This document shows positions 1-9,400 of a stretch of DNA of 60,821 bases, piece after piece (position 1 is the stretch's first letter; each line of letters begins with the position of its first letter). The notes under the pieces were generated by a model. That model saw nothing but the letters and a program-made list of their open reading frames with translations, had not been told where the DNA came from and did not search any database. The stretch is from a candidate division WOR-3 bacterium (GTDB lineage: Bacteria; Hydrothermota; Tepidihabitantia; Tepidihabitantales; CAIPLT01): contig JBDRUV010000007.1 of the NCBI GenBank assembly GCA_039801505.1, positions 1-60,821 on the forward strand, in the 5' to 3' direction. Position numbers and translations under genes: made by a program.

Positions 1-1400
1 CTGGATTTAGCTCCGTAGCGCTTAAGGATCGAATTTTAGATGCTGATGCTAAGGTACTTATCACCTGTGATGGTGGTTATCGACGAGGTAAACTGGTGAC
101 CCTTAAGGCCAATGCTGACGAAGCCTTAAAAGATTGCCCGAGTATTAAACATGTGATTGTGTATAATCGAGCCCACACCTCGGTTAATATGGTAAGTGGT
201 CGGGATATCTGGTGGCACGAACTAGTGCAAAATGAATCTGATACTTGCCCAACTGAAGAGTTAGATAGCGAAGATATTCTATATATCCTTTATACTTCGG
301 GAACAACTGGTAAACCCAAAGGTATTGTTCATGTGCATGGTGGTTATGCAGTTGGGGTTTATACCACGATGAAATTTATCTTTGATATTAAAGACCAGGA
401 CATCTGGTGGTGCGCCGCGGATATCGGTTGGGTTACTGGTCATAGTTATATTGTGTATGGGCCGTTAATGCTTGGGGCAACCTCAATTCTCTATGAAGGT
501 GCGCCAGACTATCCAGATCCGGGTCGGTGGTGGCGGACCATTGAACGCGAGAAGGTTACGGTATTTTACACCTCACCAACTGCGATTCGAATGCATATGC
601 GCTATGGTGAAGAATGGGCCTTGAAGTCAGATCTTACTAGTTTAAGGCTTTTGGGTAGTGTTGGTGAGCCGATCAATCCTGAGGCTTGGCGCTGGTATTA
701 TAAATATATCGGTAAAGAACGTTGCCCGATTATGGACACCTGGTGGCAGACCGAGACCGGACATATTCTAATTTCGCCGCTACCGATTACACCCTTAAAA
801 CCTGGTTCAGCTACCAAGCCCTTCCCAGGTATTAAAGCCAGTGTTTATAACTCGGAAGGTAAACCAATCCGGCCGAATGAGAACGGTTTTGCGGTGCTTT
901 TAGGGCCATGGCCAGGAATGCTGCGAACGTTGTATAAAGATCCTGAACGTTATAAGGAAGTGTACTGGTCACGCTTCCCGGGCGTTTATCTAACCGGTGA
1001 TTCCTGCACGATCGATGAAGATGGTTATTTCTGGTTTAAGGGCCGAGCCGATGAGGTCTTAAATGTGGCAGGACACCGCTTAGGCACGGCTGAGGTAGAA
1101 AGCGCCTTGGTTGCCCATCCAGCGGTCGCTGAGGCTGCGGTAATCGGTATTCCGCATGAGGTTAAAGGCGATGTGCCCAAGGCCTATGTGACGCTAAAGG
1201 TTGGTTATACTCCATCTGAAGAGCTAAAACAAGAACTTAAAGACTGGGTTGCTAAAGAGATTGGTCCGATTGCGCGGCCTGAAGAGATTGAGTTCCGAGA
1301 TAAACTACCCAAGACTCGCTCCGGTAAGATTATGCGTCGGCTCCTTAAAGCTGAAGCCTTAGGAAAACCAATTGGTGATATCTCGACTCTAGAGGAATAA
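1..1400 (+). CDS. acs: Acetyl-CoA synthetase (AMP-forming), 5' end cut by window
   Basis: Activates acetate to acetyl-CoA through acetyl-adenylate in the cytoplasm. The open frame runs in from base 3 without a start, so about 465 residues of the usual 640-650 are visible and the N-terminal part lies outside the window. Seen in order: the adenylate-forming P-loop motif [11 protein letters not shown], the stretch [15 protein letters not shown], the WWQTETG motif, the TGD hinge region and, near the C-terminus, the [10 protein letters not shown] motif whose lysine is the catalytic and acetylation site of the family. WWQTETG with the long C-terminal domain favours acetyl-CoA over propionyl-CoA or longer substrates, but this is not decisive. 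A strong terminator follows. Confidence 0.93.
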   Translation, partial: GFSSVALKDRILDADAKVLITCDGGYRRGKLVTLKANADEALKDCPSIKHVIVYNRAHTSVNMVSGRDIWWHELVQNESDTCPTEELDSEDILYILYTSGTTGKPKGIVHVHGGYAVGVYTTMKFIFDIKDQDIWWCAADIGWVTGHSYIVYGPLMLGATSILYEGAPDYPDPGRWWRTIEREKVTVFYTSPTAIRMHMRYGEEWALKSDLTSLRLLGSVGEPINPEAWRWYYKYIGKERCPIMDTWWQTETGHILISPLPITPLKPGSATKPFPGIKASVYNSEGKPIRPNENGFAVLLGPWPGMLRTLYKDPERYKEVYWSRFPGVYLTGDSCTIDEDGYFWFKGRADEVLNVAGHRLGTAEVESALVAHPAVAEAAVIGIPHEVKGDVPKAYVTLKVGYTPSEELKQELKDWVAKEIGPIARPEEIEFRDKLPKTRSGKIMRRLLKAEALGKPIGDISTLEE

Positions 1401-1415
1401 TTTACTAAGCTAAGG

Positions 1416-1462
1416 GAGAGCACAGATGAATCATCTCAAAAATTCGTCTGTGCTCTCTTTTT
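1416..1462 (+). terminator. Rho-independent terminator after acs
   Basis: A 16-pair stem is formed by GAGAGCACAGATGAAT (1416-1431) and ATTCGTCTGTGCTCTC (1442-1457), with one T-G wobble and a 10-base loop. A run of T follows directly (1458-1462). It separates acs from the carrier gene. Confidence 0.9.
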
Positions 1463-1481
1463 ACTTTTTAGGAGGTTAGCG

Positions 1482-2687
1482 ATGGCTGAAAAAAGTTTTA
1501 ATCGTTGGTGGATTGTGGTCGGCGCCATAATCATTCAATTATGTTTAGGGGCAATCTATGCCTGGAGTGTATTTCGAAAACCATTAGAAGCTGCCTTACA
1601 AATCTCGCCAACCCAAGCCTCACTACCGTTCTCGTTTGTATTAGCTTTCTTCGCACTTGCCACAATTATTGGTGGCCGGCTGTATGATAAAATTGGGCCG
1701 CGGATCGCAATTCTTGGTGGCCTGCTATTAGGATTAGGCATGGTGCTCTCAGGTTTTGCCCAAAGTCTTACGGCTTTAGTAATCTTCTATGGGGTTATTT
1801 CCGGTATTGGTATCGGCATTGCCTATGTCTGTCCAATCTCAGCCGGGGTCAAATGGTTTCCTGATAAGCGGGGACTTATTACCGGACTTGCGGTTGCTGG
1901 TTTTGGCGCTGGCGCCTTAATTGTTGGGCCGCTGGCCCGGGCCATGATTGATAGCATGGGGGTTTTTAATACCCTAAGGATTTTAGGAGTAATCTTTGCA
2001 GTATTGGTCGTAATTGGCGCGTTAATTCTTCGTAATCCACCCGAGGGTTATAAGCCCCAAGGTTGGACTGCACCCCAAGTTTCAGCTGCCACTAAGGTTG
2101 ATTACTCACCGCAGGAGATGCTTTCATCTGGCCAATTCTATCTTATCTGGCTGATGTATTTTATTGGTTGTGCCACCGGGCTTATGGTCATTGGTCAAAC
2201 TTCGCCCATCGGCCAAGAACTCGCCCGGTATTCTAAAGAGACCGCAGCGTTTGGGGTTAGTCTTTTAGCCATCTTTAATGCCTTAGGCCGGATCTTTTGG
2301 GGGCGAGTTTCGGATTCATTGGGTCGTCTTCGTACCTTGCTCCTGATGTATCTTATCTGCGGCGTAGCAATCCTTAGTTATCTTCTGATTCCGGCACTGC
2401 CTTTTTGGTTTTGGATTGGCATCTCCTTAGTTGGTATGTGTTTTGGTGGTTATCTAGCTCTATATCCGGCAGTAACCGCCGATTTCTTTGGCACCAAGCA
2501 TGTAGGTATTAATTACGGCCTGGTATTTACGGCTTATGGTGTTGGTGGGCTTTTAAGTAATATCTTTGCCCCAAAAGTTAAAGAATTAACTGGTGGTTAT
2601 AGTTTAGCTTTTATAATTACCGGAGTTTTGTGTCTAATTAGTGTCATCTTAAGTTTACTGGTTAAAATACCAAAACCAAGTAAATAA
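1482..2687 (+). CDS. MFS transporter, OFA (oxalate/formate antiporter) family
   Basis: A 401-residue membrane carrier with about 12 hydrophobic segments. The N-terminal signature GAIYAWSVF, the loop GGRLYDKIGPR between the second and third segments and the GRVSDSLGR repeat of that loop in the second half fit the OFA branch of the major facilitator superfamily. Members move small carboxylates such as oxalate, formate, lactate or pyruvate; the substrate here is unknown. Its place between acetyl-CoA synthetase and malic enzyme makes a small organic acid likely (inference). An AGGAGG site lies 6 bases before the ATG. The gene is 11 bases from malic enzyme and is probably co-transcribed with it. 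Confidence 0.85.
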   Translation: MAEKSFNRWWIVVGAIIIQLCLGAIYAWSVFRKPLEAALQISPTQASLPFSFVLAFFALATIIGGRLYDKIGPRIAILGGLLLGLGMVLSGFAQSLTALVIFYGVISGIGIGIAYVCPISAGVKWFPDKRGLITGLAVAGFGAGALIVGPLARAMIDSMGVFNTLRILGVIFAVLVVIGALILRNPPEGYKPQGWTAPQVSAATKVDYSPQEMLSSGQFYLIWLMYFIGCATGLMVIGQTSPIGQELARYSKETAAFGVSLLAIFNALGRIFWGRVSDSLGRLRTLLLMYLICGVAILSYLLIPALPFWFWIGISLVGMCFGGYLALYPAVTADFFGTKHVGINYGLVFTAYGVGGLLSNIFAPKVKELTGGYSLAFIITGVLCLISVILSLLVKIPKPSK

Positions 2688-2698
2688 AAGGAGGTAAA

Positions 2699-4123
2699 AT
2701 GAAGCGTAAAAAAAGACCGGTAGTCAAAACAAAAAAGACTACGACGCGACGAAGGGAAAAGAAGACCAGAGAACTGACCGTTGAAGACCGATTGGCGTTA
2801 GCTAAAAAACCGGGTCAAGATGCCATGCGGCTTCATCCCTTCTATAAAGGTAAAGTCCAGGTGCTACCCAAATGTGCCATAAGAAACTTTGACGATTTCG
2901 CCATATGGTATACCCCAGGTGTAGCTGAGCCATGTAAAGATATCCGGGATCATCCCGAAAAAGTCTGGGAGCATACCAATCGCGCTAATCTCATTGCGGT
3001 ATTAACTGATGGCACGCGAGTTTTAGGACTTGGTGATATCGGTCCTGAGGCCTCATTGCCGGTCATGGAAGGCAAGGCCCTACTTTTTAAGTATCTGGGA
3101 GGGGTAGATGCTGTGGCGATTGCGGTGCGCACCAAAGATCCGGATAAATTCATTGAAGTGGCTAAATTGCTTGAACCGTCCTTTGGCGGTTATAATTTAG
3201 AAGATATCGCCCAGCCTAAATGCTTCTATATCTTAGATGTATTGCGCAAAGAGCTCAATATTCCAGTGTGGCATGATGATCAACAAGGCACCGCGGCCGT
3301 GACCTTAGCCGGACTTATTAATGCCTTAAAGATTGTGGGTAAAGAACCATCTAAGGTGCGTATTGGTATGATTGGAGCTGGTGCTGCTGGTATTGCGTGT
3401 CTTCGGGTGATGGTGACTTATGGTTTTGATCCGGCAAAAATTGTGATGTGCGACATTAAGGGCATTATTCATAAAGATCGCCCGGGATTTGAAGAGGATT
3501 TTAAATATACCAAAGAACTATTACTGAAGACCAATGCTGAAGGCCGCCGGGCTGATAATTTAGAAGAGGCGATTCCTAAGACGATGGAGGAGATGGATGT
3601 CGTAATCGGCTACTCCAAGCCTGGTCCAGATACGATTAAGAAAGAGTGGATACAACGCATGGCCAAAGATCCTATCTTATTTGTATGTGCTAACCCGATC
3701 CCTGAGATCTGGCCTTGGGAGGCCAAAGAAGCCGGCGCTCGAATTGTGGCCACGGGTCGGTCGGACTTCCCGAATCAAGTGAATAACTCTTTAGGCTTTC
3801 CGGGAATCTTTCGCGGCGCCTTAGATGTTAATGCGCGAACCATTACCGATGAGATGTGTATTGCAGCAGCGGTGGAGTTAGCTAAAGTTGCTGAAGATCG
3901 TGGTCTGCGTGAGGATTATCTAATTCCGACCATGGATGACTGGGAGGTCTTTCCCCGAGAAGCAGTGGCGGTTGGTATGAAGGCGATTGAACAAGGCGTG
4001 GCCCGTATTGTGCTGTCCCGAGATGCTTTATATAAGAAAGCCTCAGAGATTATTAAAAATGCACGTAAGGCATCGCAAGCACTCATGAAACAGGGCTTTA
4101 TTCCTAAGCCGCCAAAGATTTAG
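2699..4123 (+). CDS. Malic enzyme (malate dehydrogenase, decarboxylating)
   Basis: Oxidatively decarboxylates malate to pyruvate and CO2 with NAD(P), in the cytoplasm. The 474-residue protein has the short bacterial architecture: the YTPGVAEPC motif with the catalytic tyrosine near residue 67, the block DIGPEASLPVMEGKALLFK with the catalytic lysine, the metal ligands in LEDI and HDDQQGTAAV, and a Rossmann GAGAAG site near residue 227. There is no phosphotransacetylase tail. The first 25 residues are very rich in Lys and Arg and precede the usual family start. The start is supported by an AAAGGAGG site 5 bases upstream. Cofactor preference cannot be read with certainty. It pairs with the carrier upstream. 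Confidence 0.92.
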   Translation: MKRKKRPVVKTKKTTTRRREKKTRELTVEDRLALAKKPGQDAMRLHPFYKGKVQVLPKCAIRNFDDFAIWYTPGVAEPCKDIRDHPEKVWEHTNRANLIAVLTDGTRVLGLGDIGPEASLPVMEGKALLFKYLGGVDAVAIAVRTKDPDKFIEVAKLLEPSFGGYNLEDIAQPKCFYILDVLRKELNIPVWHDDQQGTAAVTLAGLINALKIVGKEPSKVRIGMIGAGAAGIACLRVMVTYGFDPAKIVMCDIKGIIHKDRPGFEEDFKYTKELLLKTNAEGRRADNLEEAIPKTMEEMDVVIGYSKPGPDTIKKEWIQRMAKDPILFVCANPIPEIWPWEAKEAGARIVATGRSDFPNQVNNSLGFPGIFRGALDVNARTITDEMCIAAAVELAKVAEDRGLREDYLIPTMDDWEVFPREAVAVGMKAIEQGVARIVLSRDALYKKASEIIKNARKASQALMKQGFIPKPPKI

Positions 4124-4499
4124 TATTTTAGCTGAAAGGACTAAAAATCGATTGATCGATTAGCCTAGATTAGCTAAGTGGTGCTGAGAACTTTAGATCT
4201 ATTGTAAGTTTAATACGCCCACTCGGAATGCTAAACCTAGACGCCTAAGCCGAGCCACATTAGTTGTTTCAAGAACTTAGCTGCTGAGATTTTAAAGAAA
4301 AGCGCCGACGGATTTTAATTCCACAGTCAGACCGTGGAGAGGACTGTACCATCTACTTAAATTAATATCAGATATCCTTAAGAAAATCAAGAAGATAACG
4401 CGAATTTTGTCCGATAAAAATGTTTACTTATAAGTAAACTGAAATTGTTTAAGGTTGTTGCTGGCCGTAGATGATTTTAGCCGCTTTAAAAGATAACAC
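4124..4499. other. Long intergenic stretch without a gene
   Basis: No open frame with coding character on either strand. It holds a palindrome (AATCGAT-TG-ATCGATT, 4146-4161) without a plus-strand T run and a decayed copy of the GACCGT repeat at 4330-4350. I see no RNA gene. The promoter of the next gene begins at 4500. Confidence 0.6.
4330..4350. repeat. GACCGT intergenic repeat, decayed copy
   Basis: The sequence GACCGTGGAGAGGACTGTAC closely matches the copy near 54310 (GACCGTGGGGGGACCGTACC). It belongs to a small family of GC-rich intergenic elements in this AT-rich window; the other copies are near 10268 and 33594. Confidence 0.5.
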
Positions 4500-4527
4500 T
4501 TGACAAGAAAGATTTTTAAGTTATAAT
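4500..4527 (+). promoter_or_regulatory. Sigma-70-type promoter for the secreted protein at 4634
   Basis: A perfect TTGACA (4500-4505) and a perfect TATAAT (4522-4527) are separated by 16 bases. Transcription should start near 4534, giving a leader of about 100 bases. Confidence 0.85.
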
Positions 4528-4535
4528 AGTATAAA

Positions 4536-4593
4536 TTGTGATGTAGGCACGAGAGAAATCCTGTCAGTTTATTCTCCCGGTTCCTCATCACAA
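4536..4593 (+). promoter_or_regulatory. Stem-loop at the 5' end of the mRNA leader
   Basis: TTGTGATG (4536-4543) pairs with CATCACAA (4586-4593). Inside, AGG/CCT and GAGAA (4553-4557)/TTCTC (4572-4576) extend the arm. It would sit at the very 5' end of the transcript, a position typical of mRNA-protecting hairpins. There is no T run, so it is not a simple terminator. I recognise no riboswitch class. Confidence 0.5.
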
Positions 4594-4633
4594 AACAATA
4601 AAAATATTAAACCTCGAAAGGAGGGCATTAATA

Positions 4634-7135
4634 ATGCCTAAAAAAGAGTTGGTGCTACTATTTGCCGTAATACTTTTGGTTTCAAGTTCAGTGGCTCAGA
4701 CCTATCTGCTTAATGAAAGTTTTACCAGCGCAACTTTTCCGCCAACCGGATGGCTGGTCCAGAATTTTAACGGTTTCAACACCTGGCAAAGAGTAACAAT
4801 TAATCCCAATACCCAACCAGCTTGTGCCGGGGTCGAATCTGATGGTCAATGGTCACGAAATAATGATTGGCTTATAACACCGCAAATCGGTCCAATAATT
4901 TCCGGCGATAGTCTTGTTTTTTATGCTCGCCGTGGACCATATTCATTGTCAGAGACATTGTACATAAGAATTTCCAGTGCTCCCAATCAGAACGATACCT
5001 CACAATATAGCATTGTATATAAAATTGCTATTACCTCAAGTAATTGGACGCGATTTGCTCGAAGTCTTAACAACTATGCCGGCAATAGTATTTATATCGC
5101 ATTTTGGTATCGAGAATTAAATCGGGACCGGGTACGCATTGATGATGTTCAGGTGGTAAGATACACCACTACTTACTATACCGTTACCTTTACCGCTAAT
5201 GGTTTACCAGCCGGAACATCTTGGACTGTGACCTGGAATGGCACACCGTATACTTCCACTACTAACACAATTACCATTTCGAATGTTTCTGCCGGTACCT
5301 ATAATTGGAGTGTCTCCTCGCCAATTTCTGGCGGGACTGGTGTTCAGTATGTTGGTTCGCCAACTTCTGGTTCTATGAATGTACCGACACAGACTTCTCA
5401 AACGATTACTTGGACTACGCAGTATTATTTGACTGTAAGTTCAGCACATGGTGCCACTACTGGTGAGGGTTGGTATGATGCTGGGGTATACGCTTATGCC
5501 GGTGTTGATGATTCAATAGTAACTGTTGATGATACTCAGTATGTGTTTGCTGGTTGGACTGGTAATGCTACTGGTAGCAATCTAACATCTGATCCAATAT
5601 TAATGGATGGGCCTAAAACCGCAACCGCCAGTTGGGATACCTATTACTGGGTAACTTATGCAGCCAATGTGTCTGTGACTTTGCCCGCTGATGAATGGGT
5701 AAAGAGCGGTGAGCCGGCTACTGGTATCTTTCCTTCTGACGAGATTTCTGATGGCACGAAATACGTATATGTAAGTGATGATCGCCCCGCTACGATCACC
5801 GAACCAACGACGATTACCGGTTACTATGACACCTATTATTCATTAACAATAAATATTGTTGGCAGTGGTTCAGTGGATCGGGATCCGGAAGAGGAGTGGT
5901 ATTTAAGTAGTTCCATCGTGGAGTTGACCGCCATGCCAGATTTTGATTGGGTGTTTACTGGTTGGAGCGGTGATTTAACAGGTAGCAACAATCCGGAATA
6001 TCTCTTAATGGATGGTCCGAAAAATGTGACCGCAACCTTTACGGAGGTTTACCATGATGTTGCCGTAGCTTCAATTGTGCAACCATCAGGTTTAGTTCCG
6101 ATCTGCACACCATTTGCTCCAACAATCGAGATTTATAATTACTCAACACCGTCCCAGACTGAACATTGCACCTTAGATGTTTATATCTGGCGCTATCCGA
6201 TAAAGTTTGACACTGTCTGTCGCGTTTCTCGCAATCCTTCAGAGTCAATTTTGGTTTATTCTGGTAGTATTGCGATCGATGTCGATCCCGGTTCTAACAA
6301 TATTTCACTTGCTAATTGGCATCCTTACTACGCTGACCTAATCAGCATTCCTGAGCCAACTTATCACGTAATACATGCCTCAGTGCGTATGCCACTTGAT
6401 GAGAATCCGGATAATAACCATCGCCGGGAACAGTTTAATGTTACAGGTATTGAAAACGACCTTCAAGTCAACGGTTTGACACTACTTCGCGGCCAAAGCG
6501 TTATAAGAGGCGACACCGTGTTAAAGACGATTACCTATAATACTATGTCTGCCGTGTCGAATAACTCACCAACTAAGCGGTTGACTGTACGCTCTTATTT
6601 TAAGATCACCCGCGTAAGAACCAACGCGGCAATTTATTCCCGCTATTGTGATTGCACGCTAAATCCCCAAAGCTATATTTGTATATCGTATTCCTCAGGT
6701 GTTAGCTTCCAGGATACCGGGCTATATAAAATGGAAACCTGGATTCAAACTGCCCAGGGGGTTGATGTTACTCCCAACAATAACCGCATGGAAAGATACT
6801 TCTATGTGAAATATGTTCCTACTAATACCCAGGGTGATGAAGGTGAAGTCACGCTTAGCGAATTCAATTTATTTAATGCGACACCTAATCCGTTAAGAAA
6901 CTTTACTGAGATTCGTTGGCAAATACCTAAGACCTCAAAGGTGCGAGTTGCGATCTATAACGCTACTTGCCAATTGATCAAGACCCTAGTTGATGGTTAC
7001 TATGAGGCTGGTGATTACCGGGTTTCGTGGAATCGCACCGATAATTATGGCCGGCGAGTGTCTGCCGGTATTTACTTCTATGAGTTCACGACTAATGAAT
7101 TCAGCAGCCGAAAGAAGCTTGTTCTTACCGAATAA
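4634..7135 (+). CDS. Secreted modular protein: adhesin-type J domain, repeats, sorting tail
   Basis: An 833-residue exported protein. The signal peptide ends at about residue 21 (VSSSVAQ). Residues about 22-180 resemble the cleaved-adhesin/choice-of-anchor J domain (NESFTSATFPPTGW, then NNDWLITPQI). Next comes a VTFTANGLPAGTSWTVTW domain (about 185-255), also seen in secreted archaeal and bacterial proteins. Two Listeria-Bacteroides-like repeats follow, marked by GWTGNATGSN and GWSGDLTGSNNPEYLLMDGPK. A CARDB-like region comes next, then a C-terminal FlgD-like sandwich (ATPNPLRNFTEIRW, SAGIYFYEF) ending KKLVLTE. It is probably exported by a type IX-like route and displayed or released. A strong GGAGG site precedes the ATG. 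No enzyme motif is seen. Confidence 0.8.
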   Translation: MPKKELVLLFAVILLVSSSVAQTYLLNESFTSATFPPTGWLVQNFNGFNTWQRVTINPNTQPACAGVESDGQWSRNNDWLITPQIGPIISGDSLVFYARRGPYSLSETLYIRISSAPNQNDTSQYSIVYKIAITSSNWTRFARSLNNYAGNSIYIAFWYRELNRDRVRIDDVQVVRYTTTYYTVTFTANGLPAGTSWTVTWNGTPYTSTTNTITISNVSAGTYNWSVSSPISGGTGVQYVGSPTSGSMNVPTQTSQTITWTTQYYLTVSSAHGATTGEGWYDAGVYAYAGVDDSIVTVDDTQYVFAGWTGNATGSNLTSDPILMDGPKTATASWDTYYWVTYAANVSVTLPADEWVKSGEPATGIFPSDEISDGTKYVYVSDDRPATITEPTTITGYYDTYYSLTINIVGSGSVDRDPEEEWYLSSSIVELTAMPDFDWVFTGWSGDLTGSNNPEYLLMDGPKNVTATFTEVYHDVAVASIVQPSGLVPICTPFAPTIEIYNYSTPSQTEHCTLDVYIWRYPIKFDTVCRVSRNPSESILVYSGSIAIDVDPGSNNISLANWHPYYADLISIPEPTYHVIHASVRMPLDENPDNNHRREQFNVTGIENDLQVNGLTLLRGQSVIRGDTVLKTITYNTMSAVSNNSPTKRLTVRSYFKITRVRTNAAIYSRYCDCTLNPQSYICISYSSGVSFQDTGLYKMETWIQTAQGVDVTPNNNRMERYFYVKYVPTNTQGDEGEVTLSEFNLFNATPNPLRNFTEIRWQIPKTSKVRVAIYNATCQLIKTLVDGYYEAGDYRVSWNRTDNYGRRVSAGIYFYEFTTNEFSSRKKLVLTE

Positions 7136-7155
7136 ATAACACTAATCAAAAACCA

Positions 7156-7198
7156 AAAGGCAGGGGAGAAAGTAAAGTTCTTCCCTGCCTTTATTTTT
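7156..7198. terminator. Bidirectional terminator between convergent genes
   Basis: AAAGGCAGGGGAGAA (7156-7170) pairs with TTCTTCCCTGCCTTT (7178-7192) around a 7-base loop. A T-rich tail follows on the plus side and A residues precede it. It can serve both the plus gene ending at 7135 and the minus gene ending at 7219. Confidence 0.88.
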
Positions 7199-7218
7199 TA
7201 TAGTTTTTCAGGGATAAA

Positions 7219-8400
7219 TTAATCTTCTAGTAGAGATTCAGCTAATAACTCGGTAAGGTCTTTGACGATTAATGGTAATCCTTGAGTTTTTATGCTATCT
7301 TCAAACATTATATAACAATAGGGGCAGGCCACGGCAATAATTTCAGCCCCCGCCTTATAGGCCTGTTGGACACGGATATCAGACAGTCTCTCGCCTTTTT
7401 GCCAATCAAGCCATAGACCGCCACCACCAGCACCACAGCAAAGACTATTCTGACGGTTAAAATTTGTAAACTCCAAAAGTTCCAGTTCTGGGATTGACTG
7501 TAAAATCTGACGTGGTTCGTCATAGATATTATTTTGGCGACCCAAAGTGCAGGGATCATGATAAATGACGCGCTTCGGGATTGGTCTCTGAGGTGTAATT
7601 TTTCCGCGGTCGATAAGTTCAGCTAAAAGTTCTGTAATGTGTACTACTGGCAAGTTAAAGCCAAATGCCGGATATTCATTTTTATAAGTTGTGTAGCAAT
7701 GCGGTGAGGAAACCAAAAGTTTTTTTATACCCGTTTTATTTATTACTTCAATATTGTTTCGGGCTAGTTCAGTGAAAACTTTCTCGGCCCCAATATTACG
7801 AATTGCCTCAGCACAACAAACCAGTTTAGTATCGGTCAGACCATAGGACAGTTGAGCATGATTAAGAATCTTAATCGTGGCTTCGGCAATATTTTTACAT
7901 TGGGCTTCATAGCTTAAAAAACAACAAGCAAAGAAACCATATTCTTTATCTGGTGTATATTCCGGAATTTGATACTTTTTCGCCCAGTCATTACGTTTTT
8001 CTTCGCTAGCTCCTTGGGGATTCCCTGAGCTATACACTTTGGCGACAATATCAGAAAGATTTTTAGGTAGTGATTGATATTCATATAAGATTTGGCGAAT
8101 CGCGCGTACAATATCACCAATATTTACTCCACGCGGACAATACTCATAACAATTATCACAACCAACACAACGAAAGAGTTCTTCAATCTCTTTTTCTAAA
8201 ACTTCGGGATCTTCGGTGGCTAAGATATTACCTAATTTAACATTATGGGGAATCCGGTTTACCATAAAATTTACTTTTGGAATTAAAAACCATGGGCACA
8301 AACCAGAACACATGCCACACTGATAACACTTATAGGCATCAGTCGCACCGTGCTCGATAATGCTTTTTCGGATCTCTTTGTCAATTATTTCGATTGGCAT
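7219..8400 (-). CDS. HdrD/GlpC-like iron-sulfur oxidoreductase subunit
   Basis: A 393-residue protein with two 4Fe-4S clusters (CxxCxxCxxxC near residues 25-35 and 78-88: CYQCGMCSGLCP and CVGCDNCYEYCP). Two cysteine-rich CCG domains follow: CCAEAIRNIG with a paired cysteine, and HDPCTLGRQNN...CCGAGGGG...ACPYC. This is the layout of heterodisulfide reductase subunit D, GlpC and the Fe-S partner of electron-transfer flavoproteins. It probably takes electrons from EtfAB and passes them to a quinone or thiol acceptor (inference). The frame could open at a TTG at 8406, but the ATG at 8400 is preferred. It is the third gene of etfB-etfA-this, 10 bases after etfA. Confidence 0.85.
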   Translation of the reverse strand: MPIEIIDKEIRKSIIEHGATDAYKCYQCGMCSGLCPWFLIPKVNFMVNRIPHNVKLGNILATEDPEVLEKEIEELFRCVGCDNCYEYCPRGVNIGDIVRAIRQILYEYQSLPKNLSDIVAKVYSSGNPQGASEEKRNDWAKKYQIPEYTPDKEYGFFACCFLSYEAQCKNIAEATIKILNHAQLSYGLTDTKLVCCAEAIRNIGAEKVFTELARNNIEVINKTGIKKLLVSSPHCYTTYKNEYPAFGFNLPVVHITELLAELIDRGKITPQRPIPKRVIYHDPCTLGRQNNIYDEPRQILQSIPELELLEFTNFNRQNSLCCGAGGGGLWLDWQKGERLSDIRVQQAYKAGAEIIAVACPYCYIMFEDSIKTQGLPLIVKDLTELLAESLLED

Positions 8401-8410
8401 TAGCAAATCT

Positions 8411-9400
8411 TTATCGACTTTTGAGTTCTTTTATCTTATTGGCCAAGGCTGGCAACACCTTAAATAAATCAGCGACGACGCCATAATGTGCGACCGAAAA
8501 AATCGGTGCTTCGGGGTCTTTATTGACGGCAATAATCAATTCAGAACCTTTCATGCCGCTAATATGTTGGAAAGCTCCGGAGATCCCTAAGGCGATATAC
8601 AGTTTGGGTTTAACGGTTTTACCTGAAGAACCAACTTGACGATCCTTGGGTAACCATCCGGCATCAATGATCGGACGAGTGCAGGCCAAGGTTCCGCCGA
8701 TCTCTTGAGCGAATTCTTCGACCATCTTTAAATTTTTCTCTTCTTTGATACCACGCCCAACCGCTACAATAACTTCGGCTTTGGTGATATCAATTCCTGT
8801 GGTTGGGGCCTCGGCGTATTCTAAAAACTTCGACCTGGTTAGTAAACTGGGTTCCAGGGTGACAGAAAATTTTTCAACCTCGGCTTTAATAGTTGGAAGA
8901 TTAAAAGTTCCAGAGTTAATCTTATCAAAACTACCCTGTCTTAAGGTTAAAATTACCGGCAGGCTATTGGCTAAGACTTTTGCGTTTATTTTGCCGCCAA
9001 ACATGGTGCGCCGGGCGAGCAGCTGGCCATTGGTAAATTCACTATCAAAGATATCAGTAATAATTGGCCACCCTAAGAAACTGGCTAGATAGGGGGCAAG
9101 GTCGGTTCCTTGACCGGTATGTCCGAATAAAGTCACCGCGGGTCGTAGTTCCGTAAGAAGCTTACTCAGACTGCTAAAATATAGATAGTTATTAAAGTTC
9201 CCTAAGAGCGGATCTTCGATGACTAAGATCTTATGCGCATAAGGTGCTAGCGGCTCTACGAACGGTTGAGAATTGTCTGCTAAAACTACTGCAGCCACTG
9301 GTTCGTTTTTGGTCTGGCTAAGTTTATGAGCTAAGGTCAGGAGTTCAAAACTAATATCTTTAAGTTGTCCTCTATCGTGTTCAATTACTGTAACAATCAT
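8411..9400 (-). CDS. etfA: Electron transfer flavoprotein alpha subunit
   Basis: The 329-residue FAD-binding subunit of the EtfAB heterodimer, which collects electrons from flavin dehydrogenases. The C-terminal FAD domain is clear: GRGIKEEKN, then [30 protein letters not shown] and [10 protein letters not shown]. The N-terminal half has the looser ETF fold, with [14 protein letters not shown] near residue 95. Its start overlaps the etfB stop (ATGA), which implies translational coupling. No acyl-CoA or other dehydrogenase lies beside it, so the electron donor is not visible here. Confidence 0.95.
   Translation of the reverse strand: MIVTVIEHDRGQLKDISFELLTLAHKLSQTKNEPVAAVVLADNSQPFVEPLAPYAHKILVIEDPLLGNFNNYLYFSSLSKLLTELRPAVTLFGHTGQGTDLAPYLASFLGWPIITDIFDSEFTNGQLLARRTMFGGKINAKVLANSLPVILTLRQGSFDKINSGTFNLPTIKAEVEKFSVTLEPSLLTRSKFLEYAEAPTTGIDITKAEVIVAVGRGIKEEKNLKMVEEFAQEIGGTLACTRPIIDAGWLPKDRQVGSSGKTVKPKLYIALGISGAFQHISGMKGSELIIAVNKDPEAPIFSVAHYGVVADLFKVLPALANKIKELKSR

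Noticed and set aside
4146-4161. Palindrome AATCGAT-TG-ATCGATT as a terminator for malic enzyme
   Set aside because: The stem is AT-rich with a two-base loop and has no plus-strand T run.
8745-9092. 115-codon open frame on the plus strand
   Set aside because: It is antisense to etfA, whose FAD motifs are unmistakable.
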